From contig JBAYUQ010000011.1 in NCBI GenBank assembly GCA_041675005.1, positions 1-64,000 on the forward strand: a stretch of 64,000 nt of DNA, written 5' to 3'. This document shows, in pieces, positions 1 through 8,765 of the stretch. Below the pieces are notes generated by a model, which saw only the letters and a program-made list of their open reading frames with translations, searched no databases and was not told where the DNA came from. The first letter of the stretch is position 1. The number at the start of each line of letters is the position of its first letter. A program made the position numbers and the translations under genes. This DNA is from PGYR01 sp041675005. GTDB taxonomy: Bacteria; Bacteroidota; Ignavibacteria; Kapaibacteriales; UBA2268.

Positions 1-2
1 CT

Positions 3-89
3 GTTCTAAATGCTGTAGCTAATAAATTAGTACTTCGTATATTTGCTGTTGCTAAAAGAGAGGGACAATATGTGAAATTATTTAATTAA
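3..89 (+). pseudogene. C-terminal end of an IS110-like transposase (partial at window edge)
   Basis: An open frame enters from the left edge and stops at 87-89. Its last 28 residues include NAVANKLVLRIFAVAKREG, which resembles the C-terminal helix of IS110/IS116/IS902 transposases (pattern VANKLxRIAFAxxKxG). Only the tail is visible, so whether the element is intact cannot be told. The assignment rests on this short motif. It faces the convergently transcribed rho gene, with about 60 bp between the stops and no clear hairpin terminator. Confidence 0.4.
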
Positions 90-150
90 ATATTTGGTTT
101 TATCTTAGAATGCTCAGCACAAGTTTTGTAATTTCTATTTAGTTATTTTA

Positions 151-1536
151 CTAGGAATTCAAACCATTTAGGAATTGGTCGTTATTCTCTGTGTTACGTA
201 GTCGGTCTAGTAAGAACTCAACAGCTTGGACAGATTCCATGTCATTAAGCACTTTACGAAGTACCCATATACGGCGAAGTTTGTCTTCGTCTATTAGTAG
301 CTCTTCTTTTCTAGTACCTGATTTATTAACTTCAATTGCTGGATATACTCTTCTATTAGAGATTTTTCTATCCAATACTAGCTCCATATTACCAGTACCT
401 TTGAACTCTTCGAAGATTACATCATCCATCTTAGAGCCAGTTTCGATTAGAGTAGTAGCTATGATAGTAAGAGATCCACCGCCTTCTATATTACGAGCTG
501 CTCCAAAAAACCTCTTCGGTTTGTGAAGTGCATTAGCATCCACACCACCAGATAATATTTTACCAGAGTGAGGGATAACTGTGTTGTATGCACGAGCAAG
601 ACGAGTAATAGAGTCAAGAAGTATAACTACATCTTGTCCAGCTTCTACTAATCTTTTCGATTTTTCGATTACCATTTCGGCAACTTGTACGTGTCTTTCT
701 GGCGGCTCATCGAATGTAGAAGCGACTACTTCTGCTTTCACTGAGCGTTCCATATCTGTTACTTCTTCCGGTCTCTCATCTATTAGAAGTACTATTAGCT
801 TTACTTCAGGATGATTTCGAGCTATAGCATTCGCCATTTTTTGAAGAATAACTGTCTTACCAGATTTAGGTGGTGCTACAATTAGCCCCCTTTGACCTTT
901 ACCAATTGGAGACAACATATCTACTATTCTCATAGAATAATCAGTTGGCATTGATTCCAAGCTTAACTTTTCTTCTGGGTAAAGTGGAGTTAGGTTATCG
1001 AATAATATTCTATCGCGGATAGATTCTGGAGCAGAGAAGTTGATTGTCTCAACTTTAAGCAATGCGTAGAATCTTTCTGCTTCTTTCGGAGGGCGTACCA
1101 TACCGGTAACAGTGTCACCAGTTTGCATCCCAAATCTTTTTATTTGTGATGGTGAAACGTAAATGTCATCCGGAGATGGCAAGTAGTTGTAACTTTGAGA
1201 ACGAAGGAACCCGTAACCATCAGGCAAAACTTCTAATACACCACCGCTGGCTAGCAGACCATCATCGTTAGCAGTTTGTTCACGTTTGGCACGTTGTTCT
1301 TCTACTATTTTTAGGATTAGGTCTTGTTTTCTGAGTCCACTAATACCAACAATCCCTAGGGATTTTGTTATTTCGTTTAGCTCGGAGATTTTTTTAGTTT
1401 TAAGTTCATCTATATCTATAATAGGAACTGGTGGAGGTGCTGATGAAGGAGTTATATGGCTAGTTCTTTTGTAACCATTAGTTTCCCTGCCGGATGAGAA
1501 TTTTCTCTTCGGTCTTCTATTGTCTCGTTGTTTCAT
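151..1536 (-). CDS. rho: Transcription termination factor Rho
   Basis: ATP-dependent RNA helicase that ends transcription at Rho-dependent sites, acting as a cytoplasmic hexamer. The 461 residues start with a basic, low-complexity N-terminus (about 1-40). A Rho N-terminal helical domain follows (about 42-85, SELNEITKSLGI), then a cold-shock-like RNA-binding domain (about 95-165, GYGFLRS and DDIYVSPSQIKRF). The RecA-type ATPase core has a Walker A at about 219-226 (APPKSGKT; Ser where many Rhos have Ala) and a Walker B VVILLDSITRLARAYN. The C-terminal region SGTRKEELL is typical. The ATG at 1536 gives the full family length. It is divergent from the ftsL-ftsI pair across about 245 bp. Assignment is certain from conservation. 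Confidence 0.97.
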   Translation of the reverse strand: MKQRDNRRPKRKFSSGRETNGYKRTSHITPSSAPPPVPIIDIDELKTKKISELNEITKSLGIVGISGLRKQDLILKIVEEQRAKREQTANDDGLLASGGVLEVLPDGYGFLRSQSYNYLPSPDDIYVSPSQIKRFGMQTGDTVTGMVRPPKEAERFYALLKVETINFSAPESIRDRILFDNLTPLYPEEKLSLESMPTDYSMRIVDMLSPIGKGQRGLIVAPPKSGKTVILQKMANAIARNHPEVKLIVLLIDERPEEVTDMERSVKAEVVASTFDEPPERHVQVAEMVIEKSKRLVEAGQDVVILLDSITRLARAYNTVIPHSGKILSGGVDANALHKPKRFFGAARNIEGGGSLTIIATTLIETGSKMDDVIFEEFKGTGNMELVLDRKISNRRVYPAIEVNKSGTRKEELLIDEDKLRRIWVLRKVLNDMESVQAVEFLLDRLRNTENNDQFLNGLNS

Positions 1537-1781
1537 AACATCTTTGTATAGAAATAATTTATAATATTCATTTGTTGAATTTTTTAATTTGAATTGAACT
1601 TCTGCGAGATTAGTAGTAAATAAGTCTATTATTTGAATAAATAGGAAACTCGGTGTGTTCGTTCAAAGGCAAGTTATAACTTTTTTTCTTATTTCAAAAA
1701 TAAAAAGTATTTTTTTTTATTCTAATTGATTTGATATTTTGCAATTATAAATATGTTATTCGGGGGGAGAAGCATAAAAAA

Positions 1782-2129
1782 GTGAATAAAAACAGCATAA
1801 ATATCAAGAACAGCAAATCACAAATAGGCCTTTTTTTTAAGAGTTGGCTCAACCTAAACCGTTGGGTTATAGTACTATACCTAGTTATTATTGCTACGGC
1901 AGGTGTACTGTATGTAGGTAATGTAAACGACACAACAGACTTGCTTCGTGAGATTCGCACATTAGAACGAAAAATAGACGACCTCGAAAATAAAAGAAAA
2001 ATGACAGATAGTAGAGTAAAAAGATTACAATCCCCTGAAAGAATTATAAAAATAGCAACTGAAAATTTGAATATGACACTTTCGGATGAAGCGCCATTGT
2101 TCATAGAGGAATATGAAGACAAAGATTAA
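1782..2129 (+). CDS. ftsL: FtsL-like septum formation protein
   Basis: Small bitopic protein of the division complex, predicted to sit in the inner membrane and partner FtsI/FtsQ/FtsB. I chose the GTG at 1782 because a G-rich ribosome-binding site (GGGGGGAG) lies about 12 bases upstream; an in-frame ATG-like start further up has none. The protein is about 115 residues: a basic cytoplasmic stretch, one transmembrane helix (WVIVLYLVIIATAGVLYV), then a coiled coil (LLREIRTLERKIDDLENKRK) and the motif LQSPERIIKIATENLNM, which matches the FtsL C-terminus. The 3' end overlaps ftsI by 17 bases, indicating translational coupling. Name is based on topology plus position before ftsI. Confidence 0.75.
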   Translation: MNKNSINIKNSKSQIGLFFKSWLNLNRWVIVLYLVIIATAGVLYVGNVNDTTDLLREIRTLERKIDDLENKRKMTDSRVKRLQSPERIIKIATENLNMTLSDEAPLFIEEYEDKD

Positions 2130-4236
2130 TACATATTTGGAAGAAAACGAAGATTACAAAGGACCGAAAGGGAAATTTTGGAAATTTTGGTCTTTGATGG
2201 GGATAATACTGTTTGGTTTTGTGATGGTTGTTGTACGATTGTTTTCAGTTCAGATACTAGATAATGAGAAATATACGGCTATTGCTAAAAGACAACACGA
2301 ATCGAAAATAGATTTGAGAGCTGATAGAGGTAATATATATGATAGAAATGGGAATCTAGTAGCCACAACTTTCAAGACTATCTCTATAGCCGTTGATCCA
2401 ACGCTATTAGTGAATGTAAATAAATTATGCGATGCACTCTCCAAAGATTTGGGTAAACCTGCCTCTAAGTATAAATCGAAAATCAACAGAGCCAAAGGTT
2501 CTTTCGTTTGGTTAGAGAGAGGAGTGTCCCCAGATTTACTGAACAATACGCTAAAACTTAGCGAAAAGGGTCTTCTGAAAATAGAAGAGCCAAAGAGGAA
2601 TTTCCCTTACAGAGCTACCGGTTCACAGATAATTGGCTTCACTAATATAGATAATAAAGGCATTAGTGGACTTGAGATGCAATATGATTCTGTGTTGCAC
2701 GGTAGAAGTGGATTTATGCAGATGTATCGTGACGGACTCAGCCGATTACGCCCCTCCCCCGATTTGCCTGTAGTAGAGCCAATACATGGTAATAGCATAC
2801 AACTAACTATAGATATAGAGCTACAGCGTATAGTAGAATATGAATTACGTACGGGTATGGAGCGATTACTAGCCGAAGCAGGTACGGTAATAGCGATTAG
2901 TCCACAAACGGGCGAGATATTAGCAATAGCATCTTATCCTATGTTCGATCCATATCATATAGATGAGCATTCGAATGAAGGTATGCGATTAAGGGGTATA
3001 ACGGACGTGTTAGAACCTGGTTCTACTTTCAAGATGGTAACTGCTGCTATGGGAATAGAAGAAGGCATAGTGACCGAGGAAGAAGTGCTCAATGGGCACA
3101 ATGGTATAGCAGTGTACCAAGGTGGTGCGAGAATATCGGACGTTCACGGTATGGGTAAGGTCACGTTTCGTGAAGCAATGCATAATTCATCTAATATAAT
3201 AATGGGTGAAGTTGCAAATAGATTACCTAATGAAGTCCTATATAAGTATATAAGAGATTTCGGATTCGGTTTACCTACTGACGTAGATTTACCCGGTGAA
3301 GTATCTGGATATGTACCAAAGCCAAAGCAATTTCATGCTAATACAAAACGTTATTTGGGACACGGGTATGGATTAAATACTACGCCTCTTCAAGTAGTGA
3401 ATGCATACGCTGCACTGGCAAATGGTGGCAATCTAATGAGACCTTTTATTATTAAAGAAATCAGCACAGCCGCAGGCGAGATATTGGAACAAAACAAACC
3501 CGAAAAAGTCAGACAAGTTGTCTCCAAGGAAACGGCTCTTAGGGTAACTGATTTACTAGTAGGCGTAGTGGATAGTGGCTCTGGTAAGAGAGCACAAATC
3601 GAGAGAATGAAAATAGCCGGTAAAACAGGTACTTCTCAAAAAATCACAAATGGTAGATATTCTAAAAGTGATTATAATGCTTCGTTTGCTGGGTTCTTCC
3701 CAGCGGACAATCCACAAATAGCAATGATAGTAATAGTGGAAAACCCCCGCCGTAGTATATATGGTGGCTTTAACTCTGCTCCTATATTCAAGAATATTGC
3801 TTCACGATGGATGCTTTCCAAAGGATATGATGATATCAAGAATATACTCAAAACAGAGAACGATAGTATAATGATGCCCAATATAGTGGGTATGAAAGCC
3901 AAGGAAGCAAACAGAGTTCTTTCGAAATATCAATTCGAGCACGAGGAAATCGAAGAAGGGAAATTCGTTTATAATCAGTATCCACAACCTGGTCAATTGG
4001 TAAAAGGAAACGAAGAGCTAGTACTAACTACTGGATTCCCAATTGCGAAAATAGATTCAACTACACTTGATACCGACATAAAGCACGATGTATTGGGTTT
4101 TTCTATGCGGAGGGCTATATCAGTCCTCCAATCAAATGGGGTAGCAATAGAGATAGAAGGACACGGATTTGTGAAAAAGCAGATTTGGGGTAAAAGCAAA
4201 TCTGGAAAGATAAAATGTAAGTTAGTTTGCGGTTAG
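2113..4236 (+). CDS. ftsI: Penicillin-binding protein (FtsI/PBP3 type) with PASTA tail
   Basis: Septal peptidoglycan transpeptidase anchored in the inner membrane. The 707 residues have a cytoplasmic N-terminus and one transmembrane helix (about 27-48). A PBP dimerisation domain follows (RGNIYDRNGNLVATT). The transpeptidase domain carries all three active-site motifs: S304-T-F-K307, S359-S-N361 and K504-T-G-T507. After about residue 585 comes a PASTA domain (MPNIVGMKAKEANRVL), then a weaker second PASTA-like segment from about 655 (VLGFSMRRAISVLQSNG). The start overlaps ftsL. The usual mraZ-mraW genes upstream and murE downstream are absent here, so this is a detached piece of the division/cell-wall cluster. 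Function is certain at family level. Confidence 0.93.
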   Translation: MKTKINTYLEENEDYKGPKGKFWKFWSLMGIILFGFVMVVVRLFSVQILDNEKYTAIAKRQHESKIDLRADRGNIYDRNGNLVATTFKTISIAVDPTLLVNVNKLCDALSKDLGKPASKYKSKINRAKGSFVWLERGVSPDLLNNTLKLSEKGLLKIEEPKRNFPYRATGSQIIGFTNIDNKGISGLEMQYDSVLHGRSGFMQMYRDGLSRLRPSPDLPVVEPIHGNSIQLTIDIELQRIVEYELRTGMERLLAEAGTVIAISPQTGEILAIASYPMFDPYHIDEHSNEGMRLRGITDVLEPGSTFKMVTAAMGIEEGIVTEEEVLNGHNGIAVYQGGARISDVHGMGKVTFREAMHNSSNIIMGEVANRLPNEVLYKYIRDFGFGLPTDVDLPGEVSGYVPKPKQFHANTKRYLGHGYGLNTTPLQVVNAYAALANGGNLMRPFIIKEISTAAGEILEQNKPEKVRQVVSKETALRVTDLLVGVVDSGSGKRAQIERMKIAGKTGTSQKITNGRYSKSDYNASFAGFFPADNPQIAMIVIVENPRRSIYGGFNSAPIFKNIASRWMLSKGYDDIKNILKTENDSIMMPNIVGMKAKEANRVLSKYQFEHEEIEEGKFVYNQYPQPGQLVKGNEELVLTTGFPIAKIDSTTLDTDIKHDVLGFSMRRAISVLQSNGVAIEIEGHGFVKKQIWGKSKSGKIKCKLVCG

Positions 4237-4292
4237 TTTTATTGTGTAAATTATACTTAGAATAATTAAAAAAATGAATAATTGAGTTTTTT

Positions 4293-5930
4293 ATGAAAAG
4301 AATAATTATAATTTTCTTTGCTTTGATAATGAGTTCTCTTTTACATTCGGAGCAAACAATAGGTCTATTCTATAATACTCCTCAGTCCTACGATGGATAC
4401 ACATTATTTGCACCTTCATTGAGCAATGTAACTTATCTAATAGATAACTGCGGCGAAAAGGTCCACTCCTGGGTTACCAATACAACACCTGGAAATACAG
4501 TTTATCTTTTAGAAAATTCTGTATTACTTCGTACAGGAAAGACAGAAAATGATATATTTAATTCGGGCGGATATGGTGGTCTTATTCAAATGTTAGATTG
4601 GAATAGTAATCTGATTTGGGAATATACCATCTCTGATTCTATGCAATGCCAACACCATGATATAGAGCCGCTACCAAACGGTAATATTCTAATATTAGTT
4701 TGGGTATATCATACTATGGAAGAAGCAGAACAAGCTGGGAGAATTATTCCCCCTAATGAATTGTGGTCAGAAAGAGTAATTGAAATCAAACCTGATTTGG
4801 TTAGTGGGGGAAGTGAAATAGTCTGGGAATGGGATACATGGGACCATTTAGTCCAAGATAATTCAGAGGACTTTGGGAATTATGGTGATGTGACGAACCC
4901 GAGGAAAATTAATCTAAACTATAGTACAAAAGGATTTAATAACAAAGATTGGCTTCATATCAATTCTATTGACTATAATCCTAGATTAGACCAAATATTG
5001 CTGAGTAATCACAATTTTGGTGAAGTCTTTATTATCGATCATTCGACAACAACAGCGGAAGCTATGACAGATAAAGGTGGCAAGTATGGTCATGGTGGTG
5101 ATTTATTATATCGTTGGGGTAATCCAATGTCTTACGGAAAAGGAACTGAGGATGATATCAAATTAATTACTCAACACGACCCACATTGGATTCCAGATAG
5201 TTTGACTGATGGTGGGAAAATTATGATTTTCAATAATAATGTTGGTAATCTAGAAGGACTAGAATATTCTGCTATTTATATTATAGACCCTGAAAAGGAT
5301 GATAACGAAGATTACACACTATTTGAAGGTAAGTTCGGACCATCAGACCCTTACTGGACATATATGGGTGATCCCAAGACAGGATTCTTCAGTAGAAATT
5401 TATCGGGTTCTCAAAGGTTACCTAATGGAAACACTCTTATTTGCTCAGGTTTTAATGGGACATTTTTTGAGATAACTCCCAATAATGAAAAAGTATGGAA
5501 GTATGTAAATCCATCTGGGGGTAATAGCGTAATTCGTATCCAAAATCAAATAATTGAAGGTAATCAAGCATTCAGAGCTGAAAGATTGTCAAAGAATCAT
5601 CCGGCGCTTTTAGGTAAAGAACTAGACCCAATGGGATATATTGAAATTGGATCAGATTTCACATGTGAATTGTATGATAACCAGACCTCCGTTTCCACCG
5701 AAGATAACACAGATATAGTATTAAATCAATTCACAGATAGAATTGAGTTTGATAGTAAAGAAATAATCACTCAAATAGAAATATTCAACTCTATTGGAGT
5801 TAAGATATATGAAACTAGTTCATTAATCCAGAAAAACTCTATAAGCACTGTCAATTTTGGTACTGGAGTCTATTTTCTAAAGATACATCTGAATAATAAA
5901 AATGCTTATAAAAAAATAATGATAAATTAA
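4293..5930 (+). CDS. Secreted arylsulfotransferase-like protein with T9SS sorting domain
   Basis: The 545-residue protein has a signal peptide (about 1-20). Its body carries the repeats of the ASST/Arylsulfotran family, a six-bladed propeller that moves sulfate between phenolic compounds. Motifs seen are LIWEYTISD, QHHDIEPLPNGNILIL, DWLHINSIDYNP, ITQHDPHWIPD and QRLPNGNTLICSG. The conserved histidines are plausible sulfate-transfer residues. The last 75 residues are a T9SS type A sorting domain (IEIFNSIGVKIYE ... TGVYFLKIHLNNKNAYKKIMI), so it should reach the cell surface. It starts 56 bp after ftsI with no visible terminator between them. The donor and acceptor are unknown. Confidence 0.75.
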   Translation: MKRIIIIFFALIMSSLLHSEQTIGLFYNTPQSYDGYTLFAPSLSNVTYLIDNCGEKVHSWVTNTTPGNTVYLLENSVLLRTGKTENDIFNSGGYGGLIQMLDWNSNLIWEYTISDSMQCQHHDIEPLPNGNILILVWVYHTMEEAEQAGRIIPPNELWSERVIEIKPDLVSGGSEIVWEWDTWDHLVQDNSEDFGNYGDVTNPRKINLNYSTKGFNNKDWLHINSIDYNPRLDQILLSNHNFGEVFIIDHSTTTAEAMTDKGGKYGHGGDLLYRWGNPMSYGKGTEDDIKLITQHDPHWIPDSLTDGGKIMIFNNNVGNLEGLEYSAIYIIDPEKDDNEDYTLFEGKFGPSDPYWTYMGDPKTGFFSRNLSGSQRLPNGNTLICSGFNGTFFEITPNNEKVWKYVNPSGGNSVIRIQNQIIEGNQAFRAERLSKNHPALLGKELDPMGYIEIGSDFTCELYDNQTSVSTEDNTDIVLNQFTDRIEFDSKEIITQIEIFNSIGVKIYETSSLIQKNSISTVNFGTGVYFLKIHLNNKNAYKKIMIN

Positions 5931-6005
5931 TTTCGATTGCTTTGTTACTTTTTGATTGCTTATATTGTCTATTGGATATATGATAATAACAAAAAAGCAA
6001 TTAAT

Positions 6006-8765
6006 ATGAAAACATTTAGAATACTACTATTGTTAACTGTATTTACATTCAGTGCACACGCATCTGAGTACCTAAACAATACTGTCCTAGTTAGGTTTAG
6101 CAATTTTCACAAAGATGATGCCGCTATTAACAAGGTATTGGAGCAATCGAATGCAAAGATTGCAAGACGAATATTGCCACTAGAAGCATCTCTTAGATAT
6201 GGGAATACTACACAGTACAAATCCTCAAACAACTCTAGATACAAAGAAATATTAGATGCTGAAGAGCCAGTTCTCAGAACTTATGTGGTGGAGTACAAGG
6301 GGAATCAAAGCCCAGATAAATTCTGCATTTACCTAATGAAAAACTTCACAGAAGTAGAAATTGCAGAGCCATACAGATTGCAGAAAATGCAAGGTTTCAC
6401 TCCGAATGATCAATACATTGCAGAACAAGAAGACGCTTTAACGCTTATCAATGCTTATGAGGCATGGGAAATATACTCGGGTGATTCGAATGTGGTGATT
6501 GGTATAAGTGATAATGGAATAGACCAATTTCATCCAGACCTAAGAAATAATATAGCAATCAATAAAAAGGAAATCCCTAACAACGGTATAGATGATGACA
6601 ACAATGGATTCATAGATGATTATAATGGTTTCAACCTAGATGGTGGAAGCCCTGAACAGCTATGGGGAAACACTTATGTAGCAGATGACCACGGAACTCT
6701 ATCTGCTGGAATAGCAGGAGCACAATTCAATAATGGAATAGGTGTATCTGGTATCGGTGGGTATTCTAAGATATTTCCAATTAGGATAGGTACAGTAGAA
6801 TTAGGTTCTAGATATACTGCTTTTGGTTATGAATCAATGATATTTGCCGCAAATACAGGTATTAAAGTATTAAACTGTAGTTGGGGCGAAGAAAGTGTTT
6901 ATTCAGAGCTTGAACAAATGATAGTTACCTACGCTGTTGCTAATGATGTCGCAATAGTCGCGGCAGGTGGTAATCAAGAAAAAAATGACCAAGTAACAAA
7001 GTTCTATCCATCTGGGTACAAGGGAGTACTTGGAGTTGGTGTGGTATCGTCTTTCGATAGCTTTTTATCGGTCTCTTTATTAGGCCCCCAAACTAGAATA
7101 ATGGCTCCTGCAAGTGGTAATTACACTACTACTCTTAACGGTAAATATACAAATCCAGGTAATGCCACTTCTTTTTCTACACCTATAGTAGCAGGTGCAG
7201 TAGCTCTAGCGAGGGGGCAACATCCCGAGCTAAACGCTACTCAAGTACTAGAGTTCGTTAGACAATCTACTGATGATTTAAGAGAAAAAAGAACATTCTA
7301 CAAAGATATAACTCCCGGTAGATTGAATATGCTAAAAATGGTAACAACTGACCCTATGTCTATACCCGGATTAATGATAGACAAGGTGATACTAAAAGAT
7401 AGAACGGGAGCTGAGCAAGATAGGTTTTTCCTTGGTGATACTGTGAATGTAGAGCTAGTACTGAAGAACGTATTAGGCGAAGCAAAAAATCTGGATTTGA
7501 ATCTTTCAATTGCTTACCCCGAATCATTTAAACCCTTGACTTTTACAGATTCTACTTTCACTAATTTGAATATGAAGACTAATGAGACTAAAACAGTTAC
7601 AGGTTTCCAATACGTTATTTCAAATCATTTTGATGAATATATAAATTTCAGATTGGATATCACTGATGATAAGGGTTATAAAGACTTTATTTTATATGAT
7701 TATAAGTCTATACCTGTTATTACTACATTTGAGAATAAAGACATTAAATTCTCGATTTCTGACAGAGGTACATTTGGCTATGCCCCAGCTGAAGGAGAAA
7801 AAAGAAGAAGAGATGGAGTGGGGTTCATAGATAAAAGCTACGGCGATGCACTACATTTTAGTGGGATGTTCCTAGTTGAAAATGAGAATGCTGTTATAGC
7901 TTCTTTCCCTCTTTCGAATATAGATGGGAGCTTTAGGTCAGTCAAACCATTCTATAATCCTAGCTATACTGCTTCTATGATGACTAGTGACCCATTCGAA
8001 CCAACTAGAGCTCTAATAGAGCAAACGGTTGAATTACCAAAACAAGGGCATTGGGTTAGAATAAAACTTGATGTAACTGACAGTGCATCACTTGGTAGTA
8101 AATACTCCCTAGGTTATGAATTCGATTGGGATATGGGTGTGGAGTATCAATACAACTTCAATACTACTGAATTCCTAGAAGAAGCAAGACCGGGAAATAT
8201 TCCTTATGAAAAATTCTCTGCTATATATACCGGTCATAAGGATTCGAGCCAAGTATTCGGTACTGCATTTTACTCTTATGAGGATGATGCCATTGCTCAA
8301 GCGGGGGGATATACTTCCCAGACTTCAACTAACTCAATCTTCTATTCTACCTCACTCCAATTGGGTAAGGTTAATATAACAGATACAACGGCGGATATGT
8401 TCAACATAATCGGAATGCGATTCACTAAAGAATTTGCACCATTCGAAACTAAGACGTGCTATCTTTGTGTAGCTGGTGGAGCTGACAAAACGGCTCTAAC
8501 TGAATCACTTAAAGAATGTGCATCGAATATAACTTCTGTAGAGATTAATTATGATAATGAAATCAATTTCAACTCATCTGATAATAGCTTTGAGATAAAT
8601 AATACTACTTACCAAGGAGTTGAAGTTTATAGAATAGATGGCTCGATTGTTATGAAAACCACTGATAATAGATTTAATTTGAATAATTTGAATCAAGGTA
8701 TATATCTAGTCAAAATAGAATTTGCTGATAGATTTATAGTTAAGAAAATATCAATTATTAGATGA
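6006..8765 (+). CDS. Subtilisin-family (S8) serine protease with T9SS sorting domain
   Basis: The ATG at 6006 starts a clear signal peptide (MKTFRILLLLTVFTFSAHA); the frame stays open upstream, but only with a TTG and no secretion signal. The 919-residue protein has an N-terminal propeptide-like region (about 25-125), then an S8 domain (about 140-440). The triad is visible: Asp in IGISDNGIDQFHPDL, His in DDHGTLSAGIAG, Ser in NATSFSTPIVAGA. A DDDNNGFIDDYNGFN segment resembles a calcium-binding insert. A long beta-rich region follows, then a T9SS type A sorting domain (NLNQGIYLVKIEFADRFIVKKISII). The 3' end overlaps by 15 bases the 3' end of the convergent gene. Predicted surface or secreted endopeptidase; substrate unknown. 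Confidence 0.88.
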   Translation: MKTFRILLLLTVFTFSAHASEYLNNTVLVRFSNFHKDDAAINKVLEQSNAKIARRILPLEASLRYGNTTQYKSSNNSRYKEILDAEEPVLRTYVVEYKGNQSPDKFCIYLMKNFTEVEIAEPYRLQKMQGFTPNDQYIAEQEDALTLINAYEAWEIYSGDSNVVIGISDNGIDQFHPDLRNNIAINKKEIPNNGIDDDNNGFIDDYNGFNLDGGSPEQLWGNTYVADDHGTLSAGIAGAQFNNGIGVSGIGGYSKIFPIRIGTVELGSRYTAFGYESMIFAANTGIKVLNCSWGEESVYSELEQMIVTYAVANDVAIVAAGGNQEKNDQVTKFYPSGYKGVLGVGVVSSFDSFLSVSLLGPQTRIMAPASGNYTTTLNGKYTNPGNATSFSTPIVAGAVALARGQHPELNATQVLEFVRQSTDDLREKRTFYKDITPGRLNMLKMVTTDPMSIPGLMIDKVILKDRTGAEQDRFFLGDTVNVELVLKNVLGEAKNLDLNLSIAYPESFKPLTFTDSTFTNLNMKTNETKTVTGFQYVISNHFDEYINFRLDITDDKGYKDFILYDYKSIPVITTFENKDIKFSISDRGTFGYAPAEGEKRRRDGVGFIDKSYGDALHFSGMFLVENENAVIASFPLSNIDGSFRSVKPFYNPSYTASMMTSDPFEPTRALIEQTVELPKQGHWVRIKLDVTDSASLGSKYSLGYEFDWDMGVEYQYNFNTTEFLEEARPGNIPYEKFSAIYTGHKDSSQVFGTAFYSYEDDAIAQAGGYTSQTSTNSIFYSTSLQLGKVNITDTTADMFNIIGMRFTKEFAPFETKTCYLCVAGGADKTALTESLKECASNITSVEINYDNEINFNSSDNSFEINNTTYQGVEVYRIDGSIVMKTTDNRFNLNNLNQGIYLVKIEFADRFIVKKISIIR

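Noticed and set aside
1731..1781. Upstream extension of the FtsL frame
   Set aside because: The G-rich ribosome-binding site lies inside it and fits the GTG at 1782.
5937..6005. Upstream extension of the subtilase frame from a TTG
   Set aside because: It has no ribosome-binding site and would place a non-signal sequence before a clear signal peptide starting at 6006.
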